A DNA stretch of 64,000 bases from Pelagihabitans pacificus (GCF_009371985.2 NZ_VIKU02000002.1:310001-374000), one strand, 5' to 3'; counted from the stretch's first letter, positions 28,287 to 37,090 are shown. Translations and numbers: made by a program. Notes: generated by a model not told the origin, from the letters alone.

Positions 28287-29501
28287 ATGAGTCTCCAAAA
28301 AGTGACATTCCAGAACAAAGAAGGACACACGTTAGTGGGCAGATTGGAACTTCCCGTCAACAGCCATCCCCATAACTTTGCGATTTTTGCCCACTGTTTT
28401 ACCTGCAATAAAAACCTTACTGCCTTAAAAAACATAGGCAAAGCCTTAACTTCCAACGGTTTTGGGGTCTTAAGGTTCGATTTTACCGGACTGGGCGAAA
28501 GCGGGGGCGATTTTGCAGATACCAATTTTTCCGGAAATGTAGAGGATTTAGTGGCTGCGGCAGACTACTTGGAGCACCGGCACCAAGCCCCTACCCTTTT
28601 GATAGGACACTCCTTAGGAGGTGCGGCCATCATTTTTGCCGCGGAACAAATCAGGTCGATCAAGGCATTGGCAACCATCGGCGCCCCCTCGGATCCGGCA
28701 CATGTACAGCACCTGCTGCGGAGCGGGTTGGAAGAAATCGAGGCAAAGGGAAAAGCGACGGTTAATCTGAGTGGAAGGGATTTCACCATAAAAAAGCAAT
28801 TTTTAGAAGACCTCCAGACAAAATCCCTGGCCGAAACCGTCAAAAGACTTCGCAAGCCGCTTCTTATCATGCATTCTCCCCAAGATGATACGGTGGGTAT
28901 TAAAAACGCGGAGGAAATCTACGTCGCCGCCCACCACCCCAAAAGCTTTGTGTCGCTGGACGGTGCCGATCACCTATTAACTAGGAAAGAAGATTCGTTG
29001 TATGCTGGAAAGGTGATTGCCGGTTGGTCACAACGCTATGTCGATATTCCGGAAAAAACGCCCTTGAAGTCCGAACACCATGTGGTAGCAAGTCTGGACG
29101 GTACCGATGGGTTCACCACGGACATGAAAGTGGGCAACCATTACCTAACCTCGGACGAACCGACGGATGTTGGCGGTAAGGATTATGGGCCCTCCCCCTA
29201 TGAGCTCGTGTCGGCCGGATTGTCGGCCTGTACGGCCATGACCGTTCAAATGTATGTCAGGAGAAAAGGATGGTCACTAGAAAACATCGAGGTACATACT
29301 TCCTACGGAAAATCCCATGCCGTAGACTGCGAGGCATGTGAATCGCCCGACTCTAAAATAGATACCTTTCATAGGGATATCAAGCTAACGGGGGATTTAG
29401 ACGAAAAACAAATAACGCGTATCCTGGAAATAGCGGATAAATGCCCGGTACATCGAACCCTACATAGCGAAACCCAAGTAATTACCCAATTGGTGCACTA
29501 A
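28287..29501 (+). CDS. Bifunctional alpha/beta hydrolase - OsmC family fusion protein
   Basis: 404 residues. The N-terminal half (about 1-255) is an alpha/beta hydrolase with nucleophile elbow IGHSLGGAA (about 112), acid near PQDDTVGI (about 196) and GADHLL (about 232) for His. The C-terminal half (about 265-404) is an OsmC/Ohr domain with the redox Cys pair LSACTAMTVQMYV (about 312) and CPVHRTL (about 391). OsmC/Ohr proteins reduce organic or fatty-acid hydroperoxides; the hydrolase may release or recognise a substrate (inference). No signal peptide. The fusion is known in other bacteria. Its stop overlaps the start of the next gene by one base. Confidence 0.9.
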   Translation: MSLQKVTFQNKEGHTLVGRLELPVNSHPHNFAIFAHCFTCNKNLTALKNIGKALTSNGFGVLRFDFTGLGESGGDFADTNFSGNVEDLVAAADYLEHRHQAPTLLIGHSLGGAAIIFAAEQIRSIKALATIGAPSDPAHVQHLLRSGLEEIEAKGKATVNLSGRDFTIKKQFLEDLQTKSLAETVKRLRKPLLIMHSPQDDTVGIKNAEEIYVAAHHPKSFVSLDGADHLLTRKEDSLYAGKVIAGWSQRYVDIPEKTPLKSEHHVVASLDGTDGFTTDMKVGNHYLTSDEPTDVGGKDYGPSPYELVSAGLSACTAMTVQMYVRRKGWSLENIEVHTSYGKSHAVDCEACESPDSKIDTFHRDIKLTGDLDEKQITRILEIADKCPVHRTLHSETQVITQLVH

Positions 29502-29983
29502 TGCAGAGCCCGGTGTTTGAAGTGAGCCTTTCAGGCGGCTTTGGAATTATTCTTCCGCCACACATCATCAAACCCTTTTTGGATAAGGGCCAAAAAAGGG
29601 TCAAGGTAGAGGCTTCCTTTGAAGAAAAGTCCATTTCGTTTCACGGGGCCATCCAAAAAAGGGGCGATCGCCATTTTATGATGTTCGGAAAAAACAATCA
29701 AAAAGCATTGGGCGTTTTTCCCAACGATTATTTTCAACTACAGTTTTTTGAGGATGACTCGAAATATGGGGTCGAAATATCCGAAGAACTGGAAGCAGTG
29801 CTTCTAAGCGATTATGATGCCTATCAAATTTTCGAATCTTTTACCAAAGGGAAGAAAAGGGGAATTATTTATATGATTTCAAGGTACACGGTTTCCCAAA
29901 CCCGCATAGACAAATCAATTTTGCTTTGCGAAAATTTGAAGAAAGGTATTCGTGACAACAGGGATTTGTTGAAATCGTTCTAA
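29501..29983 (+). CDS. YdeI/OmpD-associated-like protein (DUF1905 type)
   Basis: 160 residues. The first half is an all-beta region (GGFGIILPPHIIKPF, FHGAIQKRG) like DUF1905; the second has the YdeI-like helical end (ILLCENLKKGIRDNRDLL). The ATG at 29501 shares its A with the TAA of the hydrolase-OsmC gene (translational coupling), suggesting both act in the same stress response. Biochemical function unknown. It is much closer in style to small YdeI proteins than the one at 12768. Confidence 0.7.
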   Translation: MQSPVFEVSLSGGFGIILPPHIIKPFLDKGQKRVKVEASFEEKSISFHGAIQKRGDRHFMMFGKNNQKALGVFPNDYFQLQFFEDDSKYGVEISEELEAVLLSDYDAYQIFESFTKGKKRGIIYMISRYTVSQTRIDKSILLCENLKKGIRDNRDLLKSF

Positions 29984-29990
29984 GGAACCA

Positions 29991-30021
29991 TTGACAATAG
30001 CCTTAATTTTGTTTAACTTTA
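29991..30021 (+). promoter_or_regulatory. Promoter of the Cu/Zn SOD gene
   Basis: TTG at 29991-29993, 20-nt spacer, TAACTTTA at 30014-30021 (one mismatch to TAnnTTTG), 27 nt before the ATG. A perfect TAATTTTG at 30004-30011 also occurs but is badly spaced from the TTG. Confidence 0.45.
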
Positions 30022-30048
30022 GGCAAGAATTTAAAAACAAAAAAACAA

Positions 30049-30636
30049 ATGAAAAAAATAAATGTATTGGTACTCGGTCTGCTGGTCGGACTGTCTTACA
30101 ATTGTAAAGAAGTAAAGAAAGAGGCCCAGGAAGCCGGTGAGGAAGTCGAAGCGGCCGTTGAGGAAGTTAAGGAGGAAGTAACGGTCGAGAGCATCAAATT
30201 TTCGATGGAACCCAAAAGTGATAGCGATGTAAAAGGCGAAGTGACCTTTACGGAGGAAAACGGCGAGGTCAAGATGATCGCTATGCTCTCCGGTCTATCG
30301 GAAGGGGAACACGCGATTCACATACATGAAAAGGCTGACTGCTCCTCCGCCGATGGAAAATCGACCGGCGGACATTGGAACCCAACAAACGAACCTCATG
30401 GGAAATGGGGAGCAGCGGAAGGGTACCACAAAGGGGATATTGGTAATTTCACCGCTGATGCGGAAGGCAATGCCACCGTGGAATTTGACACGGACCAATG
30501 GTGTATTGGATGTGATGATGAGAACAAGAATATTGTTGGCAAGGCAGTCATCGTACACCAAGGAATGGATGACTTCGTATCCCAACCTAGTGGGGCGGCG
30601 GGTGCAAGAGTTAGTTGCACCGGTATCATCCAGTAA
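30049..30636 (+). CDS. sodC: Cu/Zn superoxide dismutase lipoprotein
   Basis: 195 residues. Residues 1-19 form a lipoprotein signal (SYNC; slightly atypical lipobox), then a Glu/Lys-rich tether (about 20-45). The SOD domain shows HAIHIHEK (copper His pair), KSTGGHWNPTNEPHGKWG (bridging His and zinc ligands), VIVHQGMDD (last copper His) and the closing ARVSCTGIIQ with the disulfide Cys paired to ADCSS. Family knowledge: dismutes periplasmic superoxide to O2 and H2O2. An extra WCIGCDDENKN loop with two Cys is present between strands. Ends in a strong terminator; it is a stand-alone transcription unit. Confidence 0.93.
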   Translation: MKKINVLVLGLLVGLSYNCKEVKKEAQEAGEEVEAAVEEVKEEVTVESIKFSMEPKSDSDVKGEVTFTEENGEVKMIAMLSGLSEGEHAIHIHEKADCSSADGKSTGGHWNPTNEPHGKWGAAEGYHKGDIGNFTADAEGNATVEFDTDQWCIGCDDENKNIVGKAVIVHQGMDDFVSQPSGAAGARVSCTGIIQ

Positions 30637-30663
30637 AGATGCCAAGGAATCAAAAAAACCTTG

Positions 30664-30688
30664 AAAGCGGCCCCGAGGCCGCTTTTTT
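30664..30688 (+). terminator. Rho-independent terminator after sodC
   Basis: Nine-base-pair stem AAAGCGGCC/GGCCGCTTT with the 4-nt loop CCGA, running into TTTTTT. Confidence 0.9.
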
Positions 30689-31197
30689 GTTTGAATACAA
30701 GCGTACCGGCAAACGGCGTAAACACAACACCAGGACCCGTGAATTGAGGTCTGCCTGAGACTATTAAGTCAAGAGCTCACCGGTAACCGATAAGTGTTAG
30801 AACGAAACTATTGAAGTTCGGTCCTTTTCTTTGGATGTAAGGTCTTATTCAATGCCTTTTGGGCCGAAACTAGACGAAAAGCAATAAACAACATAAAAGA
30901 AAACCAAATAAAAAAGAAGACGTATTCCATAACAATTGGGGGATTTGTGGAACTTTATTCAGGTTAAATTCAATCTTTTCTGCAATACTTGGGGCATTTC
31001 AGAAGTTTAGATTCTAAATTTGAGGGTTAAATATATCACTTTAGATGATATTTTCCTACAAAAAAAATGCTAAAATGTCATAGGGTCCTTGTTTGCAATC
31101 AGAAATCCTCTTCGCTTATGCAACGTCAAGCGGGTTCATAATATCCGCTCGGAAAATGAAAACTCGACTATTTACATTATTTTAGCCTCTTAAGTAC
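30689..31197 (+). other. Gene-poor spacer between sodC and the LETM1-related gene
   Basis: About 510 nt. The only item I can support is a 40-codon minus-strand reading frame with a membrane helix (listed separately). The remainder is A/T-rich near the LETM1-related gene and shows no repeat, RNA gene or clear promoter. Confidence 0.4.
30808..30930 (-). CDS. Possible 40-aa single-helix membrane protein
   Basis: ATG at 30930 (minus strand), TAG at 30810-30808. The peptide starts MEYVFFFIWFSFMLFIAF, a 17-residue hydrophobic helix (about 4-20), followed by a basic tail (KALNKTLHPKKR). That membrane-helix plus positive tail layout would place the C-terminus in the cytoplasm. No promoter was found upstream and no homologue is known to me. 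The frame is short enough to be chance in A/T-rich DNA. Confidence 0.3.
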   Translation of the reverse strand: MEYVFFFIWFSFMLFIAFRLVSAQKALNKTLHPKKRTELQ

Positions 31198-32394
31198 ATG
31201 CCCATGAACCCTTCGGCAACTGGATGGATCGACAAATTCGGGTCCGAGGTCAAAGACCATTTGGAATATTACCCCGATTTCAGGTCGTTGTATGGAGATT
31301 TAAAAAAAATCGGCTTCGTCTATGGCATCAATATTAGAATCCCAAGGTTCATTCGGACTGAACACACTCTTTCAGAAGACGAAAAGGCAAAGATCAACTT
31401 ACTTACGGCCCTCTATTTTACACATAGGCTTGAGCGGAAAGAACAAAATTTCAAGGCTTTTTTGGAAGAAATCTTTCAGTTCTATCAATCACTAAAAATA
31501 AACCAAATCTCCTTCCTTTCGAGTCTATTCGTGGGGAAGAAGACTTCGTCCCAGCTCGAAAAACTTATCGATTCCAGGGTATACCTGGAAGACAATGTCA
31601 TCAGTAAGACCTTTAATAGCACCATTACCAACTCTTTGTTGTTCATAGATGTGTTATTGTTCAAAAAGTATTTAGATCAGCCACATGCCGACAGCTATGC
31701 GTACGCCCAATTGTTGGAGTATATAGCAATCAATATTACCTACCACGCCCTGAATTCGAAGGAGAAGAACAGGAGTGATGAGAAACTGGCACAATTATTC
31801 GCCGCTTCGCTTACTTTTATCGATAGCAACTCCGAGCATTTCGATGGTTCTTACCGTGAAAAACTATTGGAAAACCACTCTGTTTGGGAAAACAGCTATT
31901 TTTTGGATGTCGCCTGTCTTACCGTTTGGGAAGACCATTCATTGGAATACAAGGAATCGGAATTTATTTTCGGTATTGGAAAAGATCTTGGGTTCGATCA
32001 TGTAGAGATTACCCGTGCCTTGGATGAGATTGCCTATTTTTTTGAAAAAAATGGAGAGACCATTCCGTTTTTAAAAGATCAAAACCTGGCATTGCAGTTT
32101 TATGAAAGCATGTCGAAAGTGGTCAATAAACTCATATTGAGAAACAGCAAAAGGCTTCAAAAAGAACTTTCGGAAAGTAGGGAACTGGTCGCCTTGATTT
32201 CGAAATCCGCCGTAAAGGACCTCAGTCCGGAAGAACGGAAAAAGATGCAAAATCAGTTGATCGACATCTTTAAAAGTATTCCTTCCCTAGCTATTTTTAT
32301 TTTGCCGGGAGGTGCTGTTTTATTACCAATTTTTATTAAATTAATACCAAAGTTATTGCCCTCCGCTTTCGATGATAATCGTGTTAAAAAATAA
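31198..32394 (+). CDS. LETM1-related biofilm-associated protein
   Basis: 398 residues (or 396 from the second ATG at 31204). Mostly helical. The C-terminal segment (about 325-398) has the LETM1 ribosome-binding-domain-like pattern: LSPEERKKMQNQLIDIFKSI followed by a Pro/Gly-rich hydrophobic helix (LAIFILPGGAVLLP). The N-terminal 300 residues have no recognisable motif. A name used for such flavobacterial proteins is LETM1-related biofilm-associated protein; the actual mechanism is not established. It converges with the LytTR regulator gene downstream across an 80-nt A/T-rich gap. Confidence 0.75.
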   Translation: MPMNPSATGWIDKFGSEVKDHLEYYPDFRSLYGDLKKIGFVYGINIRIPRFIRTEHTLSEDEKAKINLLTALYFTHRLERKEQNFKAFLEEIFQFYQSLKINQISFLSSLFVGKKTSSQLEKLIDSRVYLEDNVISKTFNSTITNSLLFIDVLLFKKYLDQPHADSYAYAQLLEYIAINITYHALNSKEKNRSDEKLAQLFAASLTFIDSNSEHFDGSYREKLLENHSVWENSYFLDVACLTVWEDHSLEYKESEFIFGIGKDLGFDHVEITRALDEIAYFFEKNGETIPFLKDQNLALQFYESMSKVVNKLILRNSKRLQKELSESRELVALISKSAVKDLSPEERKKMQNQLIDIFKSIPSLAIFILPGGAVLLPIFIKLIPKLLPSAFDDNRVKK

Positions 32395-32474
32395 GTTTTT
32401 TTCTGTTAAATTAACAGTATAAGAAAAATCTATTGAGATATTCAACTATTTAAAAATCAGATTTTTAAATGATT

Positions 32475-33230
32475 TTATTCCAACCATAACTTGAAATCTC
32501 TTACCCGTTCCCTACTTACGATGATTTCTTGCTCTGAAAAACGATTTAGCTTGATTTGAAGTCGCGAATTCGTATAGGATACGATGTCGTTGATGTGGTT
32601 GACATTGACGTAGAATTTCCGACTCACCCTAAAGAATGTTTTTGGCTCCAGTTCGGATTCCAAATTCTCCAACGTGGTCTCCAGCAAATAATTTCTTCCC
32701 TCGGAAGTAGCGGCATAGGTACCCTTGTTTTCACTGTAGAAACATTCTACGTCATCCGCATTGATGATTTTGAGATGCTGTCCTACCCTAGTGGTAAATC
32801 TCTTTTTGTATTCCCTTTCGAGCGGATTGACCAATAACTTCTTAATGTCATCGAAATCCAACGCCAATTTTTGGGATGAAGGTTTCAGTGCTCGATACTT
32901 TTTTACGGCTATCTCCAGTTCTTCATCATCGATAGGTTTCAATAGGTAATCAATACTATTCAATTTGAACGCTTGTAAGGCATATTCATCATAGGCGGTC
33001 GTAAAGATAATGGCGCTACGTACATCTACAGTTTCAAAAATCTCGAACGAGAGTCCGTCCGATAATTGAATATCCAAGAAAATCAGGTCGGGATGCTCAT
33101 TATCTTGAAACCATTCAATGGCTTCTTCCACGGAATGTAGCATTGTGGTGACGGGAACATCAAGCTCTTCCAAAAGTCTTGCCAGACGCCTTGCGGCAGG
33201 TTTTTCATCTTCGATTATGATTGTATTCAT
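32475..33230 (-). CDS. LytTR-family response regulator
   Basis: 251 residues. Receiver domain (about 1-120) with phospho-acceptor Asp in LIFLDIQLSDG (about 53), acidic residues IIEDEKP at the start and the conserved Lys in LLKPIDD. LytTR DNA-binding domain (about 145-250; FYSENKGTYA, FRVSRKFYVNVNHI). Family knowledge: phosphorylation by a LytS-type kinase promotes binding to promoter repeats. It is the last gene of the leftward cluster that also holds a LytS-type kinase and four 2TM domains, so that kinase is its likely partner (inference). Confidence 0.9.
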   Translation of the reverse strand: MNTIIIEDEKPAARRLARLLEELDVPVTTMLHSVEEAIEWFQDNEHPDLIFLDIQLSDGLSFEIFETVDVRSAIIFTTAYDEYALQAFKLNSIDYLLKPIDDEELEIAVKKYRALKPSSQKLALDFDDIKKLLVNPLEREYKKRFTTRVGQHLKIINADDVECFYSENKGTYAATSEGRNYLLETTLENLESELEPKTFFRVSRKFYVNVNHINDIVSYTNSRLQIKLNRFSEQEIIVSRERVRDFKLWLE

Positions 33231-33301
33231 CTGTAAGTTGAGAGGTTGAAGGTTATTTAAATGATCCTAATAGCGGAAATAAGCTCATTGCACATTCTTT
33301 A

Positions 33302-33634
33302 TCAGTTTTCTTCTTCCATAAAACGCCGAATCTGTCGTTCTTCCCATTTCCTTCCAAAGAAAGAGATGCCCGAAAAAGTCCTCAACGCATGGATACACAG
33401 GGCAATACCCCATACAATCGACGTTCCGTAGGTATTCCAGTTCAACCAATCCAGGAACTCGGGGTTGCCCAACGCTTCTTTGCTAATGAGAATAATCGTA
33501 AATTTCTCCCTCAAGATAAGCAGTGCGGCATTTACTAGGATGTAAACCGTAAGGTGATTGTAGAATCCCCTTAGTTCCGCCACTCTCTTTTGGGCCCTTT
33601 CGTATTTTGTACGTGTTTTATTTTTCGCCTTCAT
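33302..33634 (-). CDS. 2TM domain-containing protein (copy 1)
   Basis: 110 residues. Starts with charged residues (KRVAELRGFYNHLTVYI), then two membrane helices with a short polar hairpin, then SFFGRKWEERQIRRFMEEEN. This is the Pfam-style 2TM layout: K/R-x-x-V-x-E-L-K-G-F-Y, helix, loop, helix, W-E-E-R-x-I-x-x-Y/F-M. Function unknown. It overlaps the upstream 2TM gene by 17 nt, so translation is coupled. Signals nearby suggest a membrane partner of the sensor kinase (inference). Confidence 0.85.
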   Translation of the reverse strand: MKAKNKTRTKYERAQKRVAELRGFYNHLTVYILVNAALLILREKFTIILISKEALGNPEFLDWLNWNTYGTSIVWGIALCIHALRTFSGISFFGRKWEERQIRRFMEEEN

Positions 33635-33992
33635 TGATTCTATACGTATATTTTTTCCCTTCGCCTATTTTATATTTTTCTGCTTCTTTTCGGTCTTCCT
33701 CGATATATTTTTGTATCTGACGTTCTTCCCAGTCCTTGCTAAAAACACTAAATCCGAAGACCTTCGCAGCGTGAAACGCTAATCCTATGCCCCATGCCAA
33801 CCACACGAAGAACGTGCCCAAATCCCAAAATGCTTCCGTAAAACTTTCACCATTGCCCAGGTTTCTGATCATCTTACTCACACTGATAAAGCTATTTACG
33901 ATCAGATAAACGGTAAGGTGTATGTAAAAGCCCTTAAGCTCCCTTACCTTTTCCATGGCCCTTTCCTGTTTGCTTTTATTGTTGGTTTCCAT
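33618..33992 (-). CDS. 2TM domain-containing protein (copy 2)
   Basis: 124 residues. Same layout as copy 1: AMEKVRELKGFYIHLTVYLI, two helices, VFSKDWEERQIQKYIEED, then an extra basic tail. The tail and overlap with copy 1 are unlike the other copies. Part of the DUF2141-to-LytTR cluster. Confidence 0.85.
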   Translation of the reverse strand: METNNKSKQERAMEKVRELKGFYIHLTVYLIVNSFISVSKMIRNLGNGESFTEAFWDLGTFFVWLAWGIGLAFHAAKVFGFSVFSKDWEERQIQKYIEEDRKEAEKYKIGEGKKYTYRINEGEK

Positions 33993-34009
33993 TTTTTAAA
34001 TTTTTGCTG

Positions 34010-34312
34010 CTATTCCCAACGGCTTCTTTGCTCGTCCTCTTCCATAAATTCCCGGATTTTTCGGTCCTCCCATCGCTTACCAAAGAAGGGATTGAAACCA
34101 AAAGCCTTGATTCCTTGGAATATCAATCCGATACCCCATCCAAAAGCTGCCCAAAGGAACCATGCATAGCTCCATTCATTCACATAGTAATTCAAGGCCC
34201 CCAAGAACGAAATAACCACTACATAGGATAACAAACTGGTATAGAATTTTTTTATTTCGGCCACCCTTTCCTTGGCCCTTAAATATTTATCATCGTTTTC
34301 CAAAAAATTCAT
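34010..34312 (-). CDS. 2TM domain-containing protein (copy 3)
   Basis: 100 residues. AKERVAEIKKFYTSLLSYVV, two helices (about 26-75) and FFGKRWEDRKIREFMEED. Lies 17 nt before copy 2 and 129 nt after the kinase gene; that spacer contains no obvious gene. Confidence 0.85.
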   Translation of the reverse strand: MNFLENDDKYLRAKERVAEIKKFYTSLLSYVVVISFLGALNYYVNEWSYAWFLWAAFGWGIGLIFQGIKAFGFNPFFGKRWEDRKIREFMEEDEQRSRWE

Positions 34313-34441
34313 GTCGTTGGTTTTTTATCATTGAACACTACAAATCTCCTAAAGAACCGTATAATCTTCAAAACTGTCATCCCGAACTGTGGTTTTACAA
34401 GGACGAGTTGGAACCTGCCCCGGTTTTACTGCACATTTTGG

Positions 34442-35779
34442 TCAAAAATTTTCATCTTCCATATATTGCCGCATCTTCCTTTCCTCCCATCGTTTGCCCC
34501 AAAGGGGGTGGTACCCAAAGGCTTCCATCCCGTGGGCAAAAACGCCAAAACCCCACCCTAACATGGGAAATATAACCCAAGGAAAGCTAGTTGTCCGATA
34601 ATTGAGATAAGCCAAAAAGGGTATTACAATACAATAACTGATCACGTTCCCGTAAAAACCTTTGATCTTCTCCACTTTCTCTTTAGCTTTTTGATATCTT
34701 TTATCCTCAATAAGTTCTTTTTGCACCGTTATCATCGACACCTGTTTTCTGAGCATAGGCAGCCGTACCTTAAAATCGCTCGATGTTTTGTCGATACTTA
34801 CCTGGCGATCGGTCAGTAAACCATAACGTTGTCGTATATTCTGCAAACCCACACCGCTACTCTTTTTGACCACCTGTTTCTCTTGAAGATTATTCCGTAC
34901 CACTAGCGACCCATTTTCTTCAAAAACCGAAATGTGAAGCGGCCTGGTCTTGGTCACTACATTGTGCTTCACCGCATTTTCCAACAAAAGCTGCAACGAC
35001 AAGGGTACAATCTTGGCTTCCGGGTCACTGCTTTTCTCGGGAATGTCCAAGACTATGCTGTCTTCGAAACGCATTTTCAAAAGTCGTACGTAGGTTTTGG
35101 CAAATTCCAATTCCTCATCTACCGACACCACATCCTTGTTCTTCTGTTCCAACACATAGCGATAAACCTTGCTCAAGGAAGTGGTAAACTTTTGAGCTTG
35201 ATAGGGGTCTTCCTCAATTAAACTTGTGAGTACATTTAGGCTGTTGAAAAGAAAATGGGGGTCTAATTGGTTTTTAAGGGCATCAAACTTGGCCGAGGCT
35301 GTACCAGCGATTATTTTTTGTTCCTTGACCTTGGTTTCCTGTCGTTGTCTGTAATACCAAAAAGCATAAAAAATAAGCGCGACCACCAACGAAATAATCA
35401 GTGACAGATAGTATTCGTCAAAGCTTTCTTCGCTGAGAAACTCAGGAAGGTTTTGGTTATAGACACCCACCAGCAGTACAACCCTGGCAATAAAGACACC
35501 GACGACCGACAAGAGCGTATGCCCTATGATGGCCATGGCGAATCTCTTGGTCTTTAAAAGGCCTTCTTTGTACCGGTCAATCATGTAACCGTACCAAAAC
35601 GCGTTGACGAGATAAAGAATGGTGGAAAAAATCATGTTGTCCAGAAAATTTCCCCAGAGCCAATCATAATCCACCCCCTCTTCAAACCTCCCCATAAAAA
35701 AGTAAATGACAAGGAATACCGTGTAAATGGATATTCCTATCACCAAGGCATTCAATACATGCTTTTTTAAGCGCCTCAT
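34442..35779 (-). CDS. LytS-type histidine kinase with C-terminal 2TM domain
   Basis: 445 residues. Four membrane helices at about 8-30, 42-65, 80-105 and 125-150. The His_kinase dimerisation motif LDPHFLFNSLNVL lies at about 170-182, with a HATPase domain at about 255-340 (LSLQLLLENAVKHN; GVGLQNIRQRY). The last 95 residues form a complete 2TM domain (AKEKVEKIKGFYGNVISYCI then WGKRWEERKMRQYMED), homologous to the three small proteins downstream. Family knowledge: the His is the phosphate donor for LytTR regulators. The 2TM fusion ties the small 2TM proteins to this signalling system (inference). Confidence 0.9.
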   Translation of the reverse strand: MRRLKKHVLNALVIGISIYTVFLVIYFFMGRFEEGVDYDWLWGNFLDNMIFSTILYLVNAFWYGYMIDRYKEGLLKTKRFAMAIIGHTLLSVVGVFIARVVLLVGVYNQNLPEFLSEESFDEYYLSLIISLVVALIFYAFWYYRQRQETKVKEQKIIAGTASAKFDALKNQLDPHFLFNSLNVLTSLIEEDPYQAQKFTTSLSKVYRYVLEQKNKDVVSVDEELEFAKTYVRLLKMRFEDSIVLDIPEKSSDPEAKIVPLSLQLLLENAVKHNVVTKTRPLHISVFEENGSLVVRNNLQEKQVVKKSSGVGLQNIRQRYGLLTDRQVSIDKTSSDFKVRLPMLRKQVSMITVQKELIEDKRYQKAKEKVEKIKGFYGNVISYCIVIPFLAYLNYRTTSFPWVIFPMLGWGFGVFAHGMEAFGYHPLWGKRWEERKMRQYMEDENF

Positions 35780-35785
35780 TTCCCT

Positions 35786-36412
35786 TTATTTTCCGCAATT
35801 TTCAAGGATGGCCTCCGCTCGATCCTTTCCCCAACGCGGGTGAAAATCGCTCTCAGGTTTAAAGTTAGCAAAAAGTTCAATGGCGCGTCCCACATCCTTG
35901 CAATATGGGGCCGTATCCTGCCCAAAATACTTGGCGGACCCCATGTCCCATTGTGCCTTTGAAAAAACCACCCTGGGGTTGTCAGGGGCAAGTTTCAATG
36001 CTTTTTCATAAAGGGCCGCCACTTTACCTGAGAGGCTCATTCCGTAGGTAGCGCCATCAAAAGCAATCCAAGCCGTATAAATCATCGCCTGTTGTACCAG
36101 AATCTCGGGGTTATCCGGGGAAATCGCCTTGGCCAAGTCAACATATTCCTGTGCCTTCTCCAATTGCTGGGTCAATTTATCGGAATCCTTTTCCCCAAAG
36201 GAGGCGATGGTGTTGATTTGTGCTACATAGTAGTGCGGTAGCCAATTGTCCATTTCGACCGACGCGATACGTTCGAACGTATTGGAAGCTTCAATAGCCT
36301 TCCCGTCTCCCCATAGTTCAAATGCCTTTTGCATGCCCTTGGTGTATAGATCTTGAGCCGTTGCGAAGGTCGATATCAGAAATATAGCTGCGATTTTGAT
36401 TGTCTTTTTCAT
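35786..36412 (-). CDS. Secreted TPR-like protein
   Basis: 208 residues, signal peptide to about 19 (FATAQ). TPR-like helices, for example EASNTFERIASVEMDNWLPHYYVAQ and LYEKALKLAPDNPRVVFSKAQ. Likely periplasmic. Its stop is 6 nt before the kinase start at 35779, and it lies 10 nt after the DUF2141 gene, so it may belong to the sensor's outer module. Function otherwise unknown. Confidence 0.75.
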   Translation of the reverse strand: MKKTIKIAAIFLISTFATAQDLYTKGMQKAFELWGDGKAIEASNTFERIASVEMDNWLPHYYVAQINTIASFGEKDSDKLTQQLEKAQEYVDLAKAISPDNPEILVQQAMIYTAWIAFDGATYGMSLSGKVAALYEKALKLAPDNPRVVFSKAQWDMGSAKYFGQDTAPYCKDVGRAIELFANFKPESDFHPRWGKDRAEAILENCGK

Positions 36413-36422
36413 ACCGTTTTGA

Positions 36423-36839
36423 TTAAAGTTTAATAATTTGCTTGACGGATTCTCCCTTCAGCTCGAATTTGGCATCCTGCCATTTTGGTGGGCCAAAACG
36501 GGCAGGGGCGTTGTTTGAAGATCCGGTGTCTTCCGTTGGTATACCTAGAAAAGTGTCCAGTTCCCCGTCGTTATCCTCATCATGAAAAACCGATACGGCG
36601 TAGATGCCATTTGGGACGTTTTTAAATGCCACAGTACTTTTGCCATCTACAATCTGACCAAAAGTGACCTTGTGTACTTTTTTAAGCCAATTGGCCTTTG
36701 AGTTGTACAGCCCAATGACCATTTGACCTTCTTCATTTTCGATATTGTTGATTACCACCTCTATTGTGACGCCCTGTTGCTGGGCATTTACTAAATGATT
36801 TAGAAACAGGGCGAGTATGATGAATACCAATTGCTGCAT
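36423..36839 (-). CDS. DUF2141 domain-containing secreted protein
   Basis: 138 residues, signal peptide ending VNAQ (about 19). Beta-rich (TIEVVINNIENEEGQMVIGL; VPNGIYAVSVFHDEDNDGELD) with the DUF2141 signature GxYAxxxxHDxDxNGxLD. The Asp-rich loop suggests Ca2+ binding. The function of DUF2141 is not known. First gene of the leftward cluster leading to the LytTR regulator. Confidence 0.8.
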   Translation of the reverse strand: MQQLVFIILALFLNHLVNAQQQGVTIEVVINNIENEEGQMVIGLYNSKANWLKKVHKVTFGQIVDGKSTVAFKNVPNGIYAVSVFHDEDNDGELDTFLGIPTEDTGSSNNAPARFGPPKWQDAKFELKGESVKQIIKL

Positions 36840-37038
36840 GATTTATTGTTTGATTTTTCGACCACAAAACTGAACCAATAAAAAGCACTTTTGAAAAAAG
36901 AACGACCGAACTGTTATTTTTTGGGGATGGACCGTGGTTACGAAGTCCTACCCAAAAACAAAGGGATTACAAACCAGCCGATCACGGGCTTTGAAAAAAT
37001 CGGTCCATGTTAAGAATGGGTGCGGATAATCACCAAAG

Positions 37039-37068
37039 TTGGCTTGATCAATGAAAACCCTATCTTTA
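37039..37068 (+). promoter_or_regulatory. Promoter of the AMP-binding gene
   Basis: TTG 37039-37041, 19-nt spacer, TATCTTTA 37061-37068 (one mismatch), 22 nt before ATG 37091. Confidence 0.45.
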
Positions 37069-37090
37069 GGAAAACCAACGACCAAATATA

